Assembly: GCF_000613245.1 (NCBI RefSeq)
Contig: NZ_HG964937.1
Coordinates: 172,747 to 236,746 of the forward strand
DNA length: 64,000 nucleotides
Source of the DNA: Mycobacterium asiaticum DSM 44297
GTDB taxonomy: Bacteria > Actinomycetota > Actinomycetes > Mycobacteriales > Mycobacteriaceae
Direction: 5' to 3'
Part shown: positions 33,621 through 43,481 of the stretch, piece after piece
Layout of the letters: every line of letters starts with the position of its first letter
Position numbering within the stretch: position 1 is the first letter of the stretch
Program-made: the position numbers and the translations under genes
Notes under the pieces: model-generated
Seen by the model: the letters and a program-made list of their open reading frames with translations, nothing else
Database searches by the model: none
What the model was told of the DNA's origin: nothing

Positions 33621-34781
33621 TCAGGCTTGCGTCTGCGCGGCAATCCGGAAGGTGAACTCGTGATCACAGATTCCGATGTGGTCGCCGTCGCTGATCGTCG
33701 CGGCCACCCGGATCCGTTGGTGCCGCACATGAACGCCGTTCGATGACCGCAGGTCGTTGATGATGAAGTTGGTTCCCGTGTCGACGATGACGGCGTGGTG
33801 ACGGCTTACGTTCGCGCTGTCCAGAACGATGTCATTGTCGCTGAGGCGGCCGATCCGGGTGGCCGCCGAGCGCAACGGGTAGTCGCGGCCCGTGGCGATT
33901 TCGTGCAGGTAGGCGGCCACCTTTTGGCGCGCGGCGTTGGTGCGCTGGTCAAGCGCCGTGACTGTGCCGACGGCAGTGACCTTGGCGTTTTGCTTCGCGT
34001 CCAAGGGTTCCTGGCGCAGGATCCGGTCGTGCAGCGCGCGCAGTGTCGGACCGGGGTCGATGCCCAGGTCGTCGGCGAGCGTGGTTTTGACCCGGCGGTA
34101 GGCGTTCAACGCATCCGACTGGCGGTCGCTGACGTAGTAGGCGGTGATCAACTGCGCCCACAGCGGTTCCCGGTAGGGATGTTCCACCGTCAGCGACTCG
34201 AGTTCGGTGATGACCGCCGACGCTCGCCCACAGGCGATCTCGGCCTCCGCCTTGGCGGTGTGCGCAAGGATCTTGTCCTCGACCAGGGCGGTGGCGAAGG
34301 AGTCGACGAATTGGAAGTCCCGCAGGTCGTCTAGCACCGGACCGCGCCACTCGCCCAGCGCCGCCGACAGGTGGCGACTGGCCTGCTCGAACCGGCCGGC
34401 CGCCGCGGCGTGCACGCCTGCTGTCTTCTCGGCGATGAATCGGCCCAGATCGCAGGTGGTTTCGGGGATGGTGAGCCGGTACCCCGGCGGCGCCGCGGCC
34501 AGCACCACGCGGGGGTCGGCGCCGGAACCGCTGACCAGCTTGCGCAGATTCGACACGTAGGAGTGGATACTGGCCCGCGCGCCGGACGGCGGCCATTCCT
34601 CCCACAGGGCGGTGATCAGTGCGTCGATCCCGACCGGCCGGTTGCGGTTGATGACCAGCATGGCCAGCACCGCCCGTTGCTTGGGTGTGCCCAACGGCAC
34701 CAGCGTGCCGTCGATCTTCATCTCCAGTGGTCCGAGCACGCCGAACTCGAGACGTGTGTCCGTCATTGCGCTACCAGCCAT
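33621..34781 (-). CDS. embR: EmbR, SARP-type transcriptional regulator with FHA domain
   Basis: 386 residues. The N-terminal OmpR-like winged helix (~10-105, PKQRAVLAMLVINRNRPVG...HSYVSNLRKL) is followed by a bacterial transcriptional activator (TPR-like) domain (~110-270) and a C-terminal FHA domain (~283-380: ATRIGRLSDNDIVLD, NVSRHHAVI, RSSNGV). In M. tuberculosis EmbR is phosphorylated by PknH, binds phospho-PknH through FHA and activates embCAB (arabinan synthesis, ethambutol target). The ATG at 34781 matches the family start MAGSA. It lies upstream of the kinase genes on the same strand, 271 bases from the nearest. It corresponds to Rv1267c. Confidence 0.96.
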   Translation of the reverse strand: MAGSAMTDTRLEFGVLGPLEMKIDGTLVPLGTPKQRAVLAMLVINRNRPVGIDALITALWEEWPPSGARASIHSYVSNLRKLVSGSGADPRVVLAAAPPGYRLTIPETTCDLGRFIAEKTAGVHAAAAGRFEQASRHLSAALGEWRGPVLDDLRDFQFVDSFATALVEDKILAHTAKAEAEIACGRASAVITELESLTVEHPYREPLWAQLITAYYVSDRQSDALNAYRRVKTTLADDLGIDPGPTLRALHDRILRQEPLDAKQNAKVTAVGTVTALDQRTNAARQKVAAYLHEIATGRDYPLRSAATRIGRLSDNDIVLDSANVSRHHAVIVDTGTNFIINDLRSSNGVHVRHQRIRVAATISDGDHIGICDHEFTFRIAAQTQA

Positions 34782-35031
34782 TCAGGGTCCTCCGCGGCCT
34801 TCCGATGCCTTCGGATAGCGAGGTGCCAGTACGGCGCCCTTCTCGTCATTGTTTCCTGGTCCATATGGGTCTTGTCTATGGGGTGCGTCTGTCATTCTGC
34901 GGCATAGTGGCGGGAAGTTGGTGCATCCTGGGCGATCCGAGACCGACAGGTCGGTGACTCAAACGCCGCCCCGCCAAGACGATTATCGGCGGCTGGCGCC
35001 AAATGTGTTGTTCCGCAGGGGTTTGCGGTTC

Positions 35032-35733
35032 TCATTTGACCTTCCCGTCAGTGACGACGAGGAAGTAGTGGCTTGTTGCCCATGCCCTGGTGAACAGGTC
35101 CAGGGGTAGTTGTTCGTCGCGTCCCTTGGCGGTACCGCTGTCGTTGAGGTGCACCACGCCTTTGGCGGTGTCGACGCCGGTGACCACCACGGAGTGGTCA
35201 GATACCGGGTTGCCGTCGTCGTCCGTGTTCTCAATCGGGTCACCCCAGATCATTTCGGCGTTGACGCTGACCATTACCGCGTGACCGCTGCCGAGGTACT
35301 GCTTGAGGGCATCGATACCGGTGGCGATGCCGCTTTTCGGGGCCCGGTCCGCGTCGGTGGTCGTCACGCCGATGCCGTAGTGCCCCAGCAGCGTCGGGAT
35401 GTCGCTGCGGCTGGTGCCGTTGCCCGAGTCCGGGTGCTGGCCGTCGGCCGGCGTGATGTAGATAGAGCCGGGGTGCGCGGTGCTGGGTGTCGACTGCGCG
35501 ACATTGATGATGTCCTGCTCCGTGGGCTCGCTGCCGGTGATCTGACCGACCACATCGGCACTGGCCATCAGCACGCAGTCGTCATATGTCTGGTAGCGCC
35601 ACCACTTGGCCGCCGCGACTGGGTCGCCGTACATGATGCCGCCCGCGGAGGCCGCGGCCGGTGTGGCCAAGCCCAGGGTGACGACGCCGGCCACCAGTGT
35701 CAGCACGGTGGTCTTGGCGATCCTGTTCGTCAT
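35032..35733 (-). CDS. Secreted C39-like (papain-fold) cysteine peptidase family protein, copy 1
   Basis: 233 residues. A Sec signal peptide ends near ATPAAASA. The mature part has one cysteine in TYDDCVLMASADVVGQI, a histidine in VSDHSVVVTGVD and LNDSG, an arrangement compatible with a C39-type Cys-His-Asp/Asn active site. It is exported and may be a peptidase or an inactive relative; no substrate is known. Its closest relative is the adjacent gene at 35834-36562 (same domain layout, conserved MYGDP, YDDC, AEMIW and LNDSG blocks), showing a tandem duplication. M. tuberculosis has a single such gene here (Rv1268c, by memory). Confidence 0.8.
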   Translation of the reverse strand: MTNRIAKTTVLTLVAGVVTLGLATPAAASAGGIMYGDPVAAAKWWRYQTYDDCVLMASADVVGQITGSEPTEQDIINVAQSTPSTAHPGSIYITPADGQHPDSGNGTSRSDIPTLLGHYGIGVTTTDADRAPKSGIATGIDALKQYLGSGHAVMVSVNAEMIWGDPIENTDDDGNPVSDHSVVVTGVDTAKGVVHLNDSGTAKGRDEQLPLDLFTRAWATSHYFLVVTDGKVK

Positions 35734-35833
35734 GTCGTTCGTTCTTTCTCTTCCGCGAAGGGTGGTGCAAAAGGGTTGCGAGGCAGACCTTTTCGATGTC
35801 TCAATGAAAGGGTTACCGTCAAATGCCCTGGCG

Positions 35834-36562
35834 CTAAGAGACTTTGCGTGTCTCGTCGGTGACGGTCATGAAGTTGTGGCTGGTGGCCCACGCCTTGACG
35901 AAGACGGCCATCGGAATCTGCTCGTCCTTGCCCTTCGGGCTGCCGCTGTCGTTGAGGTGCACGATGCCGTTGGCCGTGTCGACACCGGTCACCACCACGG
36001 CGTGGTCGGCCCGGGGTTCTCCATCGGCGCCGGTGTTCTCGACCGGCTGGTTCCAGATCATCTCGGCGTTGAGCCCGACGATCACTGCGCGGCCGCTGCC
36101 CAGGTATTCCTCGAGAGCTTCCATTCCGGTGGCCAGGCCGGTCTTGCCTGCGTTGTCCGCGTCGGTGTTCGCAGCATGAATTCCATAGTGCGCCAACAGG
36201 GTTGGCAGGTCACCCGGGTTGGTGCCCATACCCGAGTTCGGGTCGTTCTTGTCGGCCGGCTTGAGGTAGATCGAACCCGGGTGCACGACGCTCGGAGTGT
36301 TCTGGGCGACTTTGATGATGGACCGCTCGGAGGGAAGGTCGCCGGTGATCTGACCCACCACGTCGGCGCCGGACATGATGGCGCAGTCGTCGTACTTCTG
36401 GTGGCGCCAGTACTTGGCGACGGCCGCCGGGTCGCCGTACATGGTCGTTCCGGACCTGGTGGGGAAAGCCTCGGCCGGTGCGGCGAGTCCCAGCGCGACG
36501 GCGGCGGAGACGGTGGCGAAGAGGGCGGTCTTAGCCACCGAGGGGATGGTGAAGCGTTTCAT
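35834..36562 (-). CDS. Secreted C39-like (papain-fold) cysteine peptidase family protein, copy 2
   Basis: 242 residues. The signal peptide (MKRFTIPSVAKTALFATVSAAVALGLA) is cleaved near PAEA. The catalytic-type residues are the same as in copy 1: KYDDCAIMSGADVVGQI, RADHAVVVTGVD, HLNDSG. It differs from copy 1 mainly in the signal peptide and surface loops, so duplication is not very recent. The GGACGAGACG-like purine stretch before ATG 36562 can serve as ribosome-binding site. The two copies are 100 bases apart on the same strand and likely share a transcript. Confidence 0.8.
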   Translation of the reverse strand: MKRFTIPSVAKTALFATVSAAVALGLAAPAEAFPTRSGTTMYGDPAAVAKYWRHQKYDDCAIMSGADVVGQITGDLPSERSIIKVAQNTPSVVHPGSIYLKPADKNDPNSGMGTNPGDLPTLLAHYGIHAANTDADNAGKTGLATGMEALEEYLGSGRAVIVGLNAEMIWNQPVENTGADGEPRADHAVVVTGVDTANGIVHLNDSGSPKGKDEQIPMAVFVKAWATSHNFMTVTDETRKVS

Positions 36563-36681
36563 CGTCTCGTCCTTTTCTCAGTGGTTCGCCATCCCGCGGG
36601 AGGCGGAGTGGCTCGTTGAGAAAAGGTTCTGACGTTGGCCTATTCGTTATCTTTACGAATTCTTGGAGCGATCTCGACGCG

Positions 36682-37053
36682 TCAGTTACAGGCCCACGTG
36701 TCGACGTATCCGCCGCTGAGCTTGCTCAGGGCGTCCTTCATGGCGGCACTCAGGTCGGGCCCCGTACCGCCCTGGTATTCGCGGTCTTTGGCCGCGACCG
36801 CGCCGCACGCGGTGAAGGTGGTCAGCACTTTGCAATCGGAGTAACCACAGGACTTCACCGCCGTCGCCTCGGCGGCCGCCTTGGTCGGGTAGGCGTGCGA
36901 TCGTCCCCACGAACCGTTGGCGGAGTAAGCGATAGCGCCGTAGGTATCGGCGCCCTGCGCGGTGGGAGCCAGTGCGACGGTCACGGCGGCGGCGGCAGCC
37001 ACGCGGGCGACAGCGCTGGCTAGCCGTCGCCGACGGGTGGTCTTCGTCGTCAT
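36682..37053 (-). CDS. Small secreted DUF4189 protein
   Basis: 123 residues. A twin-arginine-rich N-terminus (TTKTTRRRRLASAVARVAAAA) forms a signal peptide ending at AQGA. The mature domain has the DUF4189 pattern YGAIAYSANGSWGRSHAYPTKAAAEATAVKSCG, with four cysteines (SC, DC, AC, AC) that can pair. Function of the domain is unknown; it is common among mycobacterial exported proteins. RBS GGAAAGGA precedes ATG 37053. It corresponds to Rv1269c. It follows lprA closely (26 bases) on the same strand. Confidence 0.88.
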   Translation of the reverse strand: MTTKTTRRRRLASAVARVAAAAAVTVALAPTAQGADTYGAIAYSANGSWGRSHAYPTKAAAEATAVKSCGYSDCKVLTTFTACGAVAAKDREYQGGTGPDLSAAMKDALSKLSGGYVDTWACN

Positions 37054-37079
37054 GGGAAAGTCCTTTCCAGGAGCCGGCG

Positions 37080-37811
37080 CTAGACGGGTTTGGTGGCGGT
37101 GACCTGCTTGCCCCAATCGGACATGGTCAGCGTCACCGAGGTGTTCGAGGTCGGATTGATCTGAATCTGGACGAGGTGGGAAGAGCCGTCCGAGGCCGTC
37201 CAGACGATTGTCGGCACCGTCGAGACACTTTCGTCGGTCAAACGGGTACCGGCAAGGGTCGCGACATCGGTCGCGGAGGAGTTTCCGGTGATCTTGGTGG
37301 TTGCGACGCCGTTCACCTGCTGGCTGCCGGCCACCGACCCGTTCTTCAAATTGGTCAGCAGATTTGCCAGACCCTTATTGGGGTCCAGCAGAACGGACAC
37401 GTTGTAAATCGAAGCGCCGTTGCCGAAGTCGGTGTAGGAGCCGGGCTGTCCGAGGTCGGAGTAGAGGTGACCGTCGACGTAGACGAACTTGGCTTCCTCG
37501 CTCTTCTCGCCGACCTGGACTGTGGCGACTCCGGTGGCGACGGTCTGCGGCGTGTTCGAGACGTCACCTTCGAGCTTGGTAACGCGGATGTTGGGCACAT
37601 CGCCTTGGACCGCCACCTTGACATGCATGCCGGTCACCTTGCGCATCACGTCGGCGGCCTGCTTGAGCAGTGTTGCGGCTTCGCCGTTGGTGACGTTAGC
37701 TGTGCTTCCGGGAGATTTGGCGCCGTCGGAGCCGTTGGAACCACAGCCCCCGATCAGGGCGACGACGATCGCAAGCGCGGCGGCGGCAACGGTGCGAGGC
37801 GAAAGCTTCAT
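37080..37811 (-). CDS. lprA: Lipoprotein LprA (LppX/LprAFG family)
   Basis: 243 residues. Lipoprotein signal with lipobox IGGC, then a LppX_LprAFG domain: ADVMRKVTGMHVKVAVQGDVPN, FVYVDGHLYSDLG, ASIYNVSVLLDPNKGLANLL and TIVWTASDGSSHLVQIQI. Members carry lipids across the periplasm in a hydrophobic cavity; M. tuberculosis LprA (Rv1270c) is a TLR2 agonist. The second ATG (37811) with GGAG upstream was chosen over 37817. The next gene on the strand is the ABC exporter subunit gene upstream, as expected for lipid-handling lipoproteins, though an operon with it is only inferred. Confidence 0.93.
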   Translation of the reverse strand: MKLSPRTVAAAALAIVVALIGGCGSNGSDGAKSPGSTANVTNGEAATLLKQAADVMRKVTGMHVKVAVQGDVPNIRVTKLEGDVSNTPQTVATGVATVQVGEKSEEAKFVYVDGHLYSDLGQPGSYTDFGNGASIYNVSVLLDPNKGLANLLTNLKNGSVAGSQQVNGVATTKITGNSSATDVATLAGTRLTDESVSTVPTIVWTASDGSSHLVQIQINPTSNTSVTLTMSDWGKQVTATKPV

Positions 37812-37873
37812 CGGCATCTCCTAATGTTGGCCGACTGCCGAGCTTAACGAGCGACCGGTGATGCCGAGTCGAA

Positions 37874-39775
37874 TCAGGCGCGCGTCATTTCGTAGTACGT
37901 GCCGCGCCGGGCGATCAATTCGGCGTGGCTGCCCTGCTCGACGACCCGGCCGGCATCCACCACGACGATCCGGTCGGCGTCACGGATGGTCGAAAGACGG
38001 TGGGCGATAATGAAACTCGTCCTATCACGGCGAAGTTCTCGGGTCGCCCGGGCGATCAGTAACTCGGTGCGGGTATCGACCGAGCTGGTCGCCTCGTCCA
38101 GGATCAGCAGCTGGGGCCGAGCCAGGAACGCCCGAGCGATCGTGATCAACTGCTTTTCCCCGACGCTGATGTTGCCGCCATCGCCGCTGACCCGGGTCCG
38201 ATAGCCGGCGGGCAGGCTGTGCACGAACCGGTCGACATAGGCCGCCTTCGCCGCCGCGACGATCTCGTCCGCGGTGGCTTCGGGCCGTCCATAGGCGATG
38301 TTCTCCTCAATCGTGCCGTCGAACAACCAGGTGTCCTGCAGCACCATGCCGATCCGCGATCGCAACGCCTGCCGATCCAGCGTGGCGATGTCGACGCCGT
38401 CGAGGAGGATGCGGCCGGAGTCGACCTCGTAGAACCGCATCAGCAGATTGACCAGCGTGGTTTTCCCGGCGCCGGTCGGCCCTACGATCGCCACCGTGCT
38501 GCCGGGTTCGGCCACCAGGGACAGGTCGTGGATCACCGGGAGGCCCGGTTGGTAGCCGAAGCCGACATGATCGAACTCGACCCGGCCGGATCCCGTCTCG
38601 GCCGGGGTCGAGCGTTGTTCGGAGGCCTCCTCGGGCTCGTCGAGCAGGTCGAAGACACGCTCGGCGCTGGCCACGCCGGACTGCAGGGTGTTGTACATCC
38701 CGGCGATTTGGCCCACCGGAGTGTTGAACTGCCGGACGTACTGGATGAACGCCTGAATGCTGCCGAGGGTGATCTGCCCCGTCGCGACCTGCAGGCCACC
38801 CACTACGGCGACTCCGACATAGCCGAGGTTTCCGATGAACCCCGTCGCTGGTGCCACCAGGCCGGAGAAGAACTGGGCGCCGAAACTGGCCCGGTAGACG
38901 TCGCCGTTGAGCTTGCGGAACTGTTCGCGCGCGGCGGCCTGGTGGCCGAACGTCTTGACCACCGTGAAGCCGCTGTAAGTCTCTTCGATATGGGCGTTGA
39001 GGCGCCCGGTGCTGGTCCAGTGCGCCACAAACAGCCGCTGCGAACGCCGGGTGATCGCTCGTGTGACCAACAGTGACAGCGGCACGGTCAGCACCGTGAT
39101 CAGGGCCAGCAGCGGCGAGATCCACACCATCATCGCCAGTACCCCCACCACCGTCAGGATCGACGTGACCATCTGGCTGATCGTCATCGACAGCGACGCC
39201 TGCATGTTGTCGATGTCGTTGGTGACCCGGCTGAGCAGTTCACCCCGCGGCTGTCGATCGAAATACGACAGCGGCAGGCGGTGCACTTTGTCCTCCACAT
39301 CGGCCCGCAACCTGGTGATGGTCCGCTGCACCGTGACGTTCAAAAGCCGGGCTTGCGACCAAAGCAACAGAGCGGCAAGCACATACAAACCGAGCGCCAG
39401 TGCCAATGTGCCCAACACCGCACCGAAGTCCACGCCTTCGCCCGGCACCACGTGCATCCCGGACAGCAGGTCCGCGAAGGTGTTGTCGCCGCGGTCCCTT
39501 GCGGCCGCGACGGCCTGTGCTTTGGTGATGCCGGCCGGCAATTGTCGTCCCATCACGCCGTTGAACAGCAGATCCGTTGCGTGGCCCAGGATTCGAGGGA
39601 CGACGACGCCGATCCCGGTGCCGGCGATGCCCAGCGCGATCACCCCGAGGCTCAGCCGACGGTGTGGGGCCAGCCGGCGTATCAGCCGCGCTGCCGATCC
39701 CCGGAAATCGCGTGAGCGCATATTGGGCGGCGCCGGCGCGGCCCCGCGCGGCCGGGCGTTCATCGGCGCGGTCAT
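37874..39775 (-). CDS. ABC exporter subunit, fused membrane and ATPase domains (Rv1272c type)
   Basis: 633 residues. The exporter membrane domain (~40-350, six helices with a large outer loop containing [10 protein letters not shown]) is followed by the ATPase domain: [22 protein letters not shown] (Walker A), [14 protein letters not shown] (signature, with ISVGE instead of LSGGQ) and [12 protein letters not shown]. It pairs with the subunit at 39772-41511, overlapping it by four bases (ATGA). It corresponds to Rv1272c, implicated in lipid uptake or transport in recent work that I cannot verify here. The noncanonical signature in one subunit suggests one consensus and one altered ATP site. 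Confidence 0.92.
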   Translation of the reverse strand: MTAPMNARPRGAAPAPPNMRSRDFRGSAARLIRRLAPHRRLSLGVIALGIAGTGIGVVVPRILGHATDLLFNGVMGRQLPAGITKAQAVAAARDRGDNTFADLLSGMHVVPGEGVDFGAVLGTLALALGLYVLAALLLWSQARLLNVTVQRTITRLRADVEDKVHRLPLSYFDRQPRGELLSRVTNDIDNMQASLSMTISQMVTSILTVVGVLAMMVWISPLLALITVLTVPLSLLVTRAITRRSQRLFVAHWTSTGRLNAHIEETYSGFTVVKTFGHQAAAREQFRKLNGDVYRASFGAQFFSGLVAPATGFIGNLGYVGVAVVGGLQVATGQITLGSIQAFIQYVRQFNTPVGQIAGMYNTLQSGVASAERVFDLLDEPEEASEQRSTPAETGSGRVEFDHVGFGYQPGLPVIHDLSLVAEPGSTVAIVGPTGAGKTTLVNLLMRFYEVDSGRILLDGVDIATLDRQALRSRIGMVLQDTWLFDGTIEENIAYGRPEATADEIVAAAKAAYVDRFVHSLPAGYRTRVSGDGGNISVGEKQLITIARAFLARPQLLILDEATSSVDTRTELLIARATRELRRDRTSFIIAHRLSTIRDADRIVVVDAGRVVEQGSHAELIARRGTYYEMTRA

Positions 39776-41511
39776 TGCGCACCGCCGAGGACGGTGTTCA
39801 CCGACTGCGAGGCGGCGAACTCGGCATAAATGGGGCAGTCGACTAGTAGTGACTGGTGGCTGCCGCACCCGACGATTCTCCCGTCATCCACGACGATTAC
39901 CGTATCCGCCTGGGCTGCAGTCGAAATGCGTTGCGTGACAATGACTGTAGCTGCGTCGGCGGCTTCCTCTCGCAGCGCGCGGCGCACCCGCGCCTCGGTG
40001 TGCACGTCGAGCGCGGAAAACGCGTCGTCGAACAAGTAGATGGCGGGGCGGCGGATCACCGCCCGCGCGATCGCCAGCCGTTGACGCTGCCCGCCGGAGA
40101 AGTTGATCCCGCCCTGAGCGACGCGCATCTGCAACCCGTGCGGGCGCACGAAATCCTCCGCCCCGGCGACACGCAATGCATCCCACATCTGCTCATCGGT
40201 GGCGTCGGCGGCGCCATAGCGCAGGTTGTCCGCGACGGTGCCGCTGAACAGGTAGCCGCGCTGGGGTACCAGGCCGATCGCCGACCAGAGCCGCTCGGTG
40301 TCGTAGTCGCGGACATCGACGCCGTCGACGGTCACGCTGCCGTCGCTGACGTCGTAGAGCCGGCAGATCAGCGACACCAGCGTCGACTTGCCCGACCCGG
40401 TGCTGCCAACGACCGCGGTGCTGGTCCCCGGCCGCGCGGTGAACGAAATATCCTGCAGCACAGGGAAGTCCGCGCCGGGGTAGGTGAACGTGACGCCGTC
40501 CAGCCGCACCACCCCCGTGATTCCCCGCTGGGGGAAGTCGGGCTGCTGGGGACTCTGGACGGCAGGTTTGGTGGACAGCACCTCAGTGATGCGTTCGGCA
40601 CACACCGACGCGCGGGGCAGTACCACCAACGTCATCGTTGCCATCAGCACGGCCATCAGGATCTGGGCGAAGTAGGCGAGAAAGGCGATCAGCGACCCGA
40701 CCTGCATCTGGCCACGGTCGATGCGCAGCCCACCGAACCAGATCAGGGCGACGCTGGACACGTTGATGGTCAGGGTGGTGACCGGAAGCATCAGCGCCTG
40801 CCAGTTGCCGGCGCTCAGCGCGGCGTTCGACAGCGCGTAGTTGGCCTTCGCGAACTTGTCCCTTTCGAAGTTCTCGCGGGTGAATGCCCGAACTACCCGG
40901 ACACCGGAGAGTTGGTCGCGCAACACCCGGTTGATGCCGTCGATCAGGCGCTGCATGCTGCGGAACAGCGGCAGCATGTGCGAGATGATCCAGAAGTTGG
41001 CGACCGCCATGACGGGCACGCTGACCAGCAGCAGCCATGTCAGCGCGGCCTCCTGGTGGATGGCCATGACGACGCCGCCGACGCACATGATCGGCGCTGT
41101 CACCAACACGGTGGCCGTCATCTGCACCAGGAACACAATCTGCCGGACGTCGTTGGTGCTGCGAGTCAACAACGTCGCCGCTCCGAAGCGGGCGGTCTCC
41201 CGTTCGGAGAAGGTGATGACGTGTTCGAACATCGCCGCCCGCAGGTCGCGGCCGAAGCCCGTCCCGGTGCGGGAGCCCAGATAGGTGGCGCCGACGGCGC
41301 ACAGCGCCTGCAGGCCGGTGACTACCAGCATCACGCCGCCCAACCGCACGATGGCCGCGGTGTTGCCCTGCGAGACGCCGTCGTCGATGATCGCGGCGTT
41401 GACCGTGGGCAGATACAGCGAGGCCAGGGTGCTGATCGACTGCAGCACCATCAGCGCGGCTACCAGCCGGCGGTATGGCCGGATGTACTGGCGCAGCAGT
41501 GCCAGGAGCAT
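39772..41511 (-). CDS. ABC exporter subunit, fused membrane and ATPase domains (Rv1273c type)
   Basis: 579 residues. Six-helix exporter domain (~15-300), then ATPase domain: [39 protein letters not shown] and [12 protein letters not shown], where the Walker B acidic residue is followed by D (DDAFS) rather than E, so the catalytic glutamate is replaced. Together with the neighbour's changed signature this gives one degenerate ATP-binding site in the heterodimer. First gene of the pair; ATGA overlap with the second. It corresponds to Rv1273c. Confidence 0.92.
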   Translation of the reverse strand: MLLALLRQYIRPYRRLVAALMVLQSISTLASLYLPTVNAAIIDDGVSQGNTAAIVRLGGVMLVVTGLQALCAVGATYLGSRTGTGFGRDLRAAMFEHVITFSERETARFGAATLLTRSTNDVRQIVFLVQMTATVLVTAPIMCVGGVVMAIHQEAALTWLLLVSVPVMAVANFWIISHMLPLFRSMQRLIDGINRVLRDQLSGVRVVRAFTRENFERDKFAKANYALSNAALSAGNWQALMLPVTTLTINVSSVALIWFGGLRIDRGQMQVGSLIAFLAYFAQILMAVLMATMTLVVLPRASVCAERITEVLSTKPAVQSPQQPDFPQRGITGVVRLDGVTFTYPGADFPVLQDISFTARPGTSTAVVGSTGSGKSTLVSLICRLYDVSDGSVTVDGVDVRDYDTERLWSAIGLVPQRGYLFSGTVADNLRYGAADATDEQMWDALRVAGAEDFVRPHGLQMRVAQGGINFSGGQRQRLAIARAVIRRPAIYLFDDAFSALDVHTEARVRRALREEAADAATVIVTQRISTAAQADTVIVVDDGRIVGCGSHQSLLVDCPIYAEFAASQSVNTVLGGAQ

Positions 41512-41686
41512 TGGGTAACTGTCGCATACCGGGCCGGTGGTAGCCCGCAGTACCGACGAGCCTGGCCGGTGCGGCGCGGGTTGCTGAAATGCCTGATCAG
41601 GTGGCGTGTCGGTGGTTGACCCGTGGGGCTGCCGCTACAGTGCATCGTGTGGGAGCAGCAGCAGCCTCAGGAATGGCCAGGTAGTG

Positions 41687-42244
41687 GTGCGGCGTAATTT
41701 GACGACGGTCCCGATGGCTTTACTGGTCTTGGTGGCTATTCTTCTCGGACTTTCCGGGTGTTCGAGTTCCGGTGACAGCAAGCCGGGCGCGACGGTTCCC
41801 TCGACGCCGGGCAACGCCGAAGGCAAACACGGCCCATTCTTCCCGCAGTGCGGCGGCGTGACCGACGAGGCGGTGACGCAGCTGACCAAGATCACCGGAC
41901 TGGTCAACACAGCCAAGAACTCCGTGGGTTGCCAGTGGCTGGCCGGTGGCGGTATCTCGGGGCCACACTTCTCCTTCTCCTGGTACCGCGGCAGCCCGAT
42001 CGGTCGCGAGCGGAAGACCGAGGAGTTGTCGCGCGCCAGCGTCGAAGACATCAACATCAACGGGCACGGCGGGTTCATCGCGGTGGGCAACGAGCCCAGC
42101 CTGGGTGACTCGCTGTGCGAAGTGGGCATCCAGTTCCAGGACGACTTCATCGAGTGGTCGGTGAGCTTCAGCCAGAAGCCCTTCCCGCCACCGTGCGATA
42201 TCGCCAAGGAATTGACCCGGCAATCGATTGCGAATTCGAAATGA
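41687..42244 (+). CDS. lprB: Lipoprotein LprB
   Basis: 185 residues from GTG 41687 (VRRNLTTVP), the same length as M. tuberculosis LprB (Rv1274). Lipobox L-S-G-C-S-S. The mature domain contains HGPFFPQCGGV, GCQWLAGGG, LCEVGIQF and PCDIAKELTRQSI; the DUF3558-like pattern with paired cysteines is shared with the next gene. Surface or periplasmic; function unknown. The stop overlaps the lprC start by four bases (ATGA). Confidence 0.9.
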   Translation: MRRNLTTVPMALLVLVAILLGLSGCSSSGDSKPGATVPSTPGNAEGKHGPFFPQCGGVTDEAVTQLTKITGLVNTAKNSVGCQWLAGGGISGPHFSFSWYRGSPIGRERKTEELSRASVEDININGHGGFIAVGNEPSLGDSLCEVGIQFQDDFIEWSVSFSQKPFPPPCDIAKELTRQSIANSK

Positions 42245-42789
42245 GCCGCCGGAGTATGCGAGTCGTGGTCGCGGTGCTGGTCGCCGTGCTGATGGTGCTG
42301 ACAGGTTGCTCGCGCTCGGTCGGCGGCACGCCGGTCAAGGCGGGCGGGGCCGGTGTGCCGCGCAACGACAATTCCGAGCGCCAGTACCCGAACCTCCTCA
42401 AGGAGTGCGAGGTCCTGACCACTGACATCCTGGCCAAGACGGTGGGTGCCGATCCACTGGACATTCAGAGCACGTTCGTGGGAGCCATCTGCCGGTGGCA
42501 GGCGGCCAACCCCGCCGGCCTGATCGACATCACCCGGTTCTGGTTCGAGCAGGGCAGCCTGAGTAACGAACGCAAGGTGGCCGAGGGCCTGAAGTATCAG
42601 ATCGAGACGCGTTCCATCCAGGGCATCGACTCGATCGTGATGCGGCCGAATGATCCCAACGGGTCGTGTGGTGTCGCCAGCGATGCGGCAGGGGTGGTGG
42701 GCTGGTGGATCAACCCGCAGGCGCCTGGCATTGATGCGTGCGGGCAGGCGATCAAGCTGATGGAACTGACGCTGGCCACGAACGCCTAG
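42241..42789 (+). CDS. lprC: Lipoprotein LprC
   Basis: 182 residues. Signal (MRVVVAVLVAVLMVLTGC) with lipobox L-T-G-C at residue ~24, then a DUF3558-like domain: LKECEVLTTDILAKTVG, ICRWQAANPAG, GSCGVASDAAGVVGWW and DACGQAIKLMELTL. Two disulfides are likely. Translationally coupled to lprB (ATGA). It corresponds to Rv1275. Function unknown. Confidence 0.9.
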   Translation: MSRRSMRVVVAVLVAVLMVLTGCSRSVGGTPVKAGGAGVPRNDNSERQYPNLLKECEVLTTDILAKTVGADPLDIQSTFVGAICRWQAANPAGLIDITRFWFEQGSLSNERKVAEGLKYQIETRSIQGIDSIVMRPNDPNGSCGVASDAAGVVGWWINPQAPGIDACGQAIKLMELTLATNA

Positions 42790-42816
42790 CGGGGGATCGG
42801 GTTTCGCCGATCACGC

Positions 42817-43323
42817 CTAGCGCGGCACGTGGAAGTCGACCAGCGCCGCGCCGCCGGGCGCCAGCTGTGACCAGCGGCCGGGGACGCTGAGCACGGCAAT
42901 GCCTGAGGTGGGGTATTTCTCCGCGATGTCTTCCGCGGCAGCGGTGCTGCTGCTGTCCTCATCAGCAAGCATGAGCGCCAACGAGGACGTCGTAGGTTCG
43001 TGGCCGACGACGAGCAGGGTGCTCACCTCGTCATCGAAGGTGTTGATCTGTTCGATGACGACACCGGGTGTGGCGCCGTAAAGCTGCACGGCGTAGCGCA
43101 CGGGCGCGTCGATTCCGGTGGACGCCAGGGTTTCCCGGGCCCGGGTAGCCGTGGAGCAGAGCACCGCGTCGATGGCGGGCAGATTGGCGCGTAGCCAGTC
43201 GCCGGCCAGCGCGGCCTCTCGGGTGCCCCGTGGCGCCAACGGTCGATCGTGGTCGGACACCCCGCTGGGGTAGGCCGATTTCGCGTGCCGCATCAAGACA
43301 AGGTTGAGGTGCCGCTCGTCCAT
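42817..43323 (-). CDS. SixA-like phosphohistidine phosphatase (histidine phosphatase family)
   Basis: 168 residues. The phosphoglycerate-mutase-like fold starts with LVLMRHAKSAYP (catalytic RHx; RHA as in SixA), then RPLAPRGTREA, LCSTATRARETL and the second active-site histidine in LLVVGHEPT. Removes phosphate from phosphohistidine or small phosphoesters. It corresponds to Rv1276c. It is convergent with lprC (27 bases apart). Confidence 0.9.
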   Translation of the reverse strand: MDERHLNLVLMRHAKSAYPSGVSDHDRPLAPRGTREAALAGDWLRANLPAIDAVLCSTATRARETLASTGIDAPVRYAVQLYGATPGVVIEQINTFDDEVSTLLVVGHEPTTSSLALMLADEDSSSTAAAEDIAEKYPTSGIAVLSVPGRWSQLAPGGAALVDFHVPR

Positions 43324-43481
43324 CGGACAAACGTTAGCTAGTGCCGATCCGGCGCCGCTACGGCCCCATGGTCGTCTTCGGAGTACGGGTAGTGACGTGC
43401 ATGGCTGAGTCCAGGGCTTCCTGGAATCACCACGGTCGACACCGGCAAGCCATTGCGCCGACCAGCTGCCCGCTCAATTGA

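Noticed and set aside
39856..41619. A 587-codon His/Gln/Asp-rich open frame on the plus strand
   Set aside because: Antisense shadow of the ABC exporter subunit; no domain pattern.
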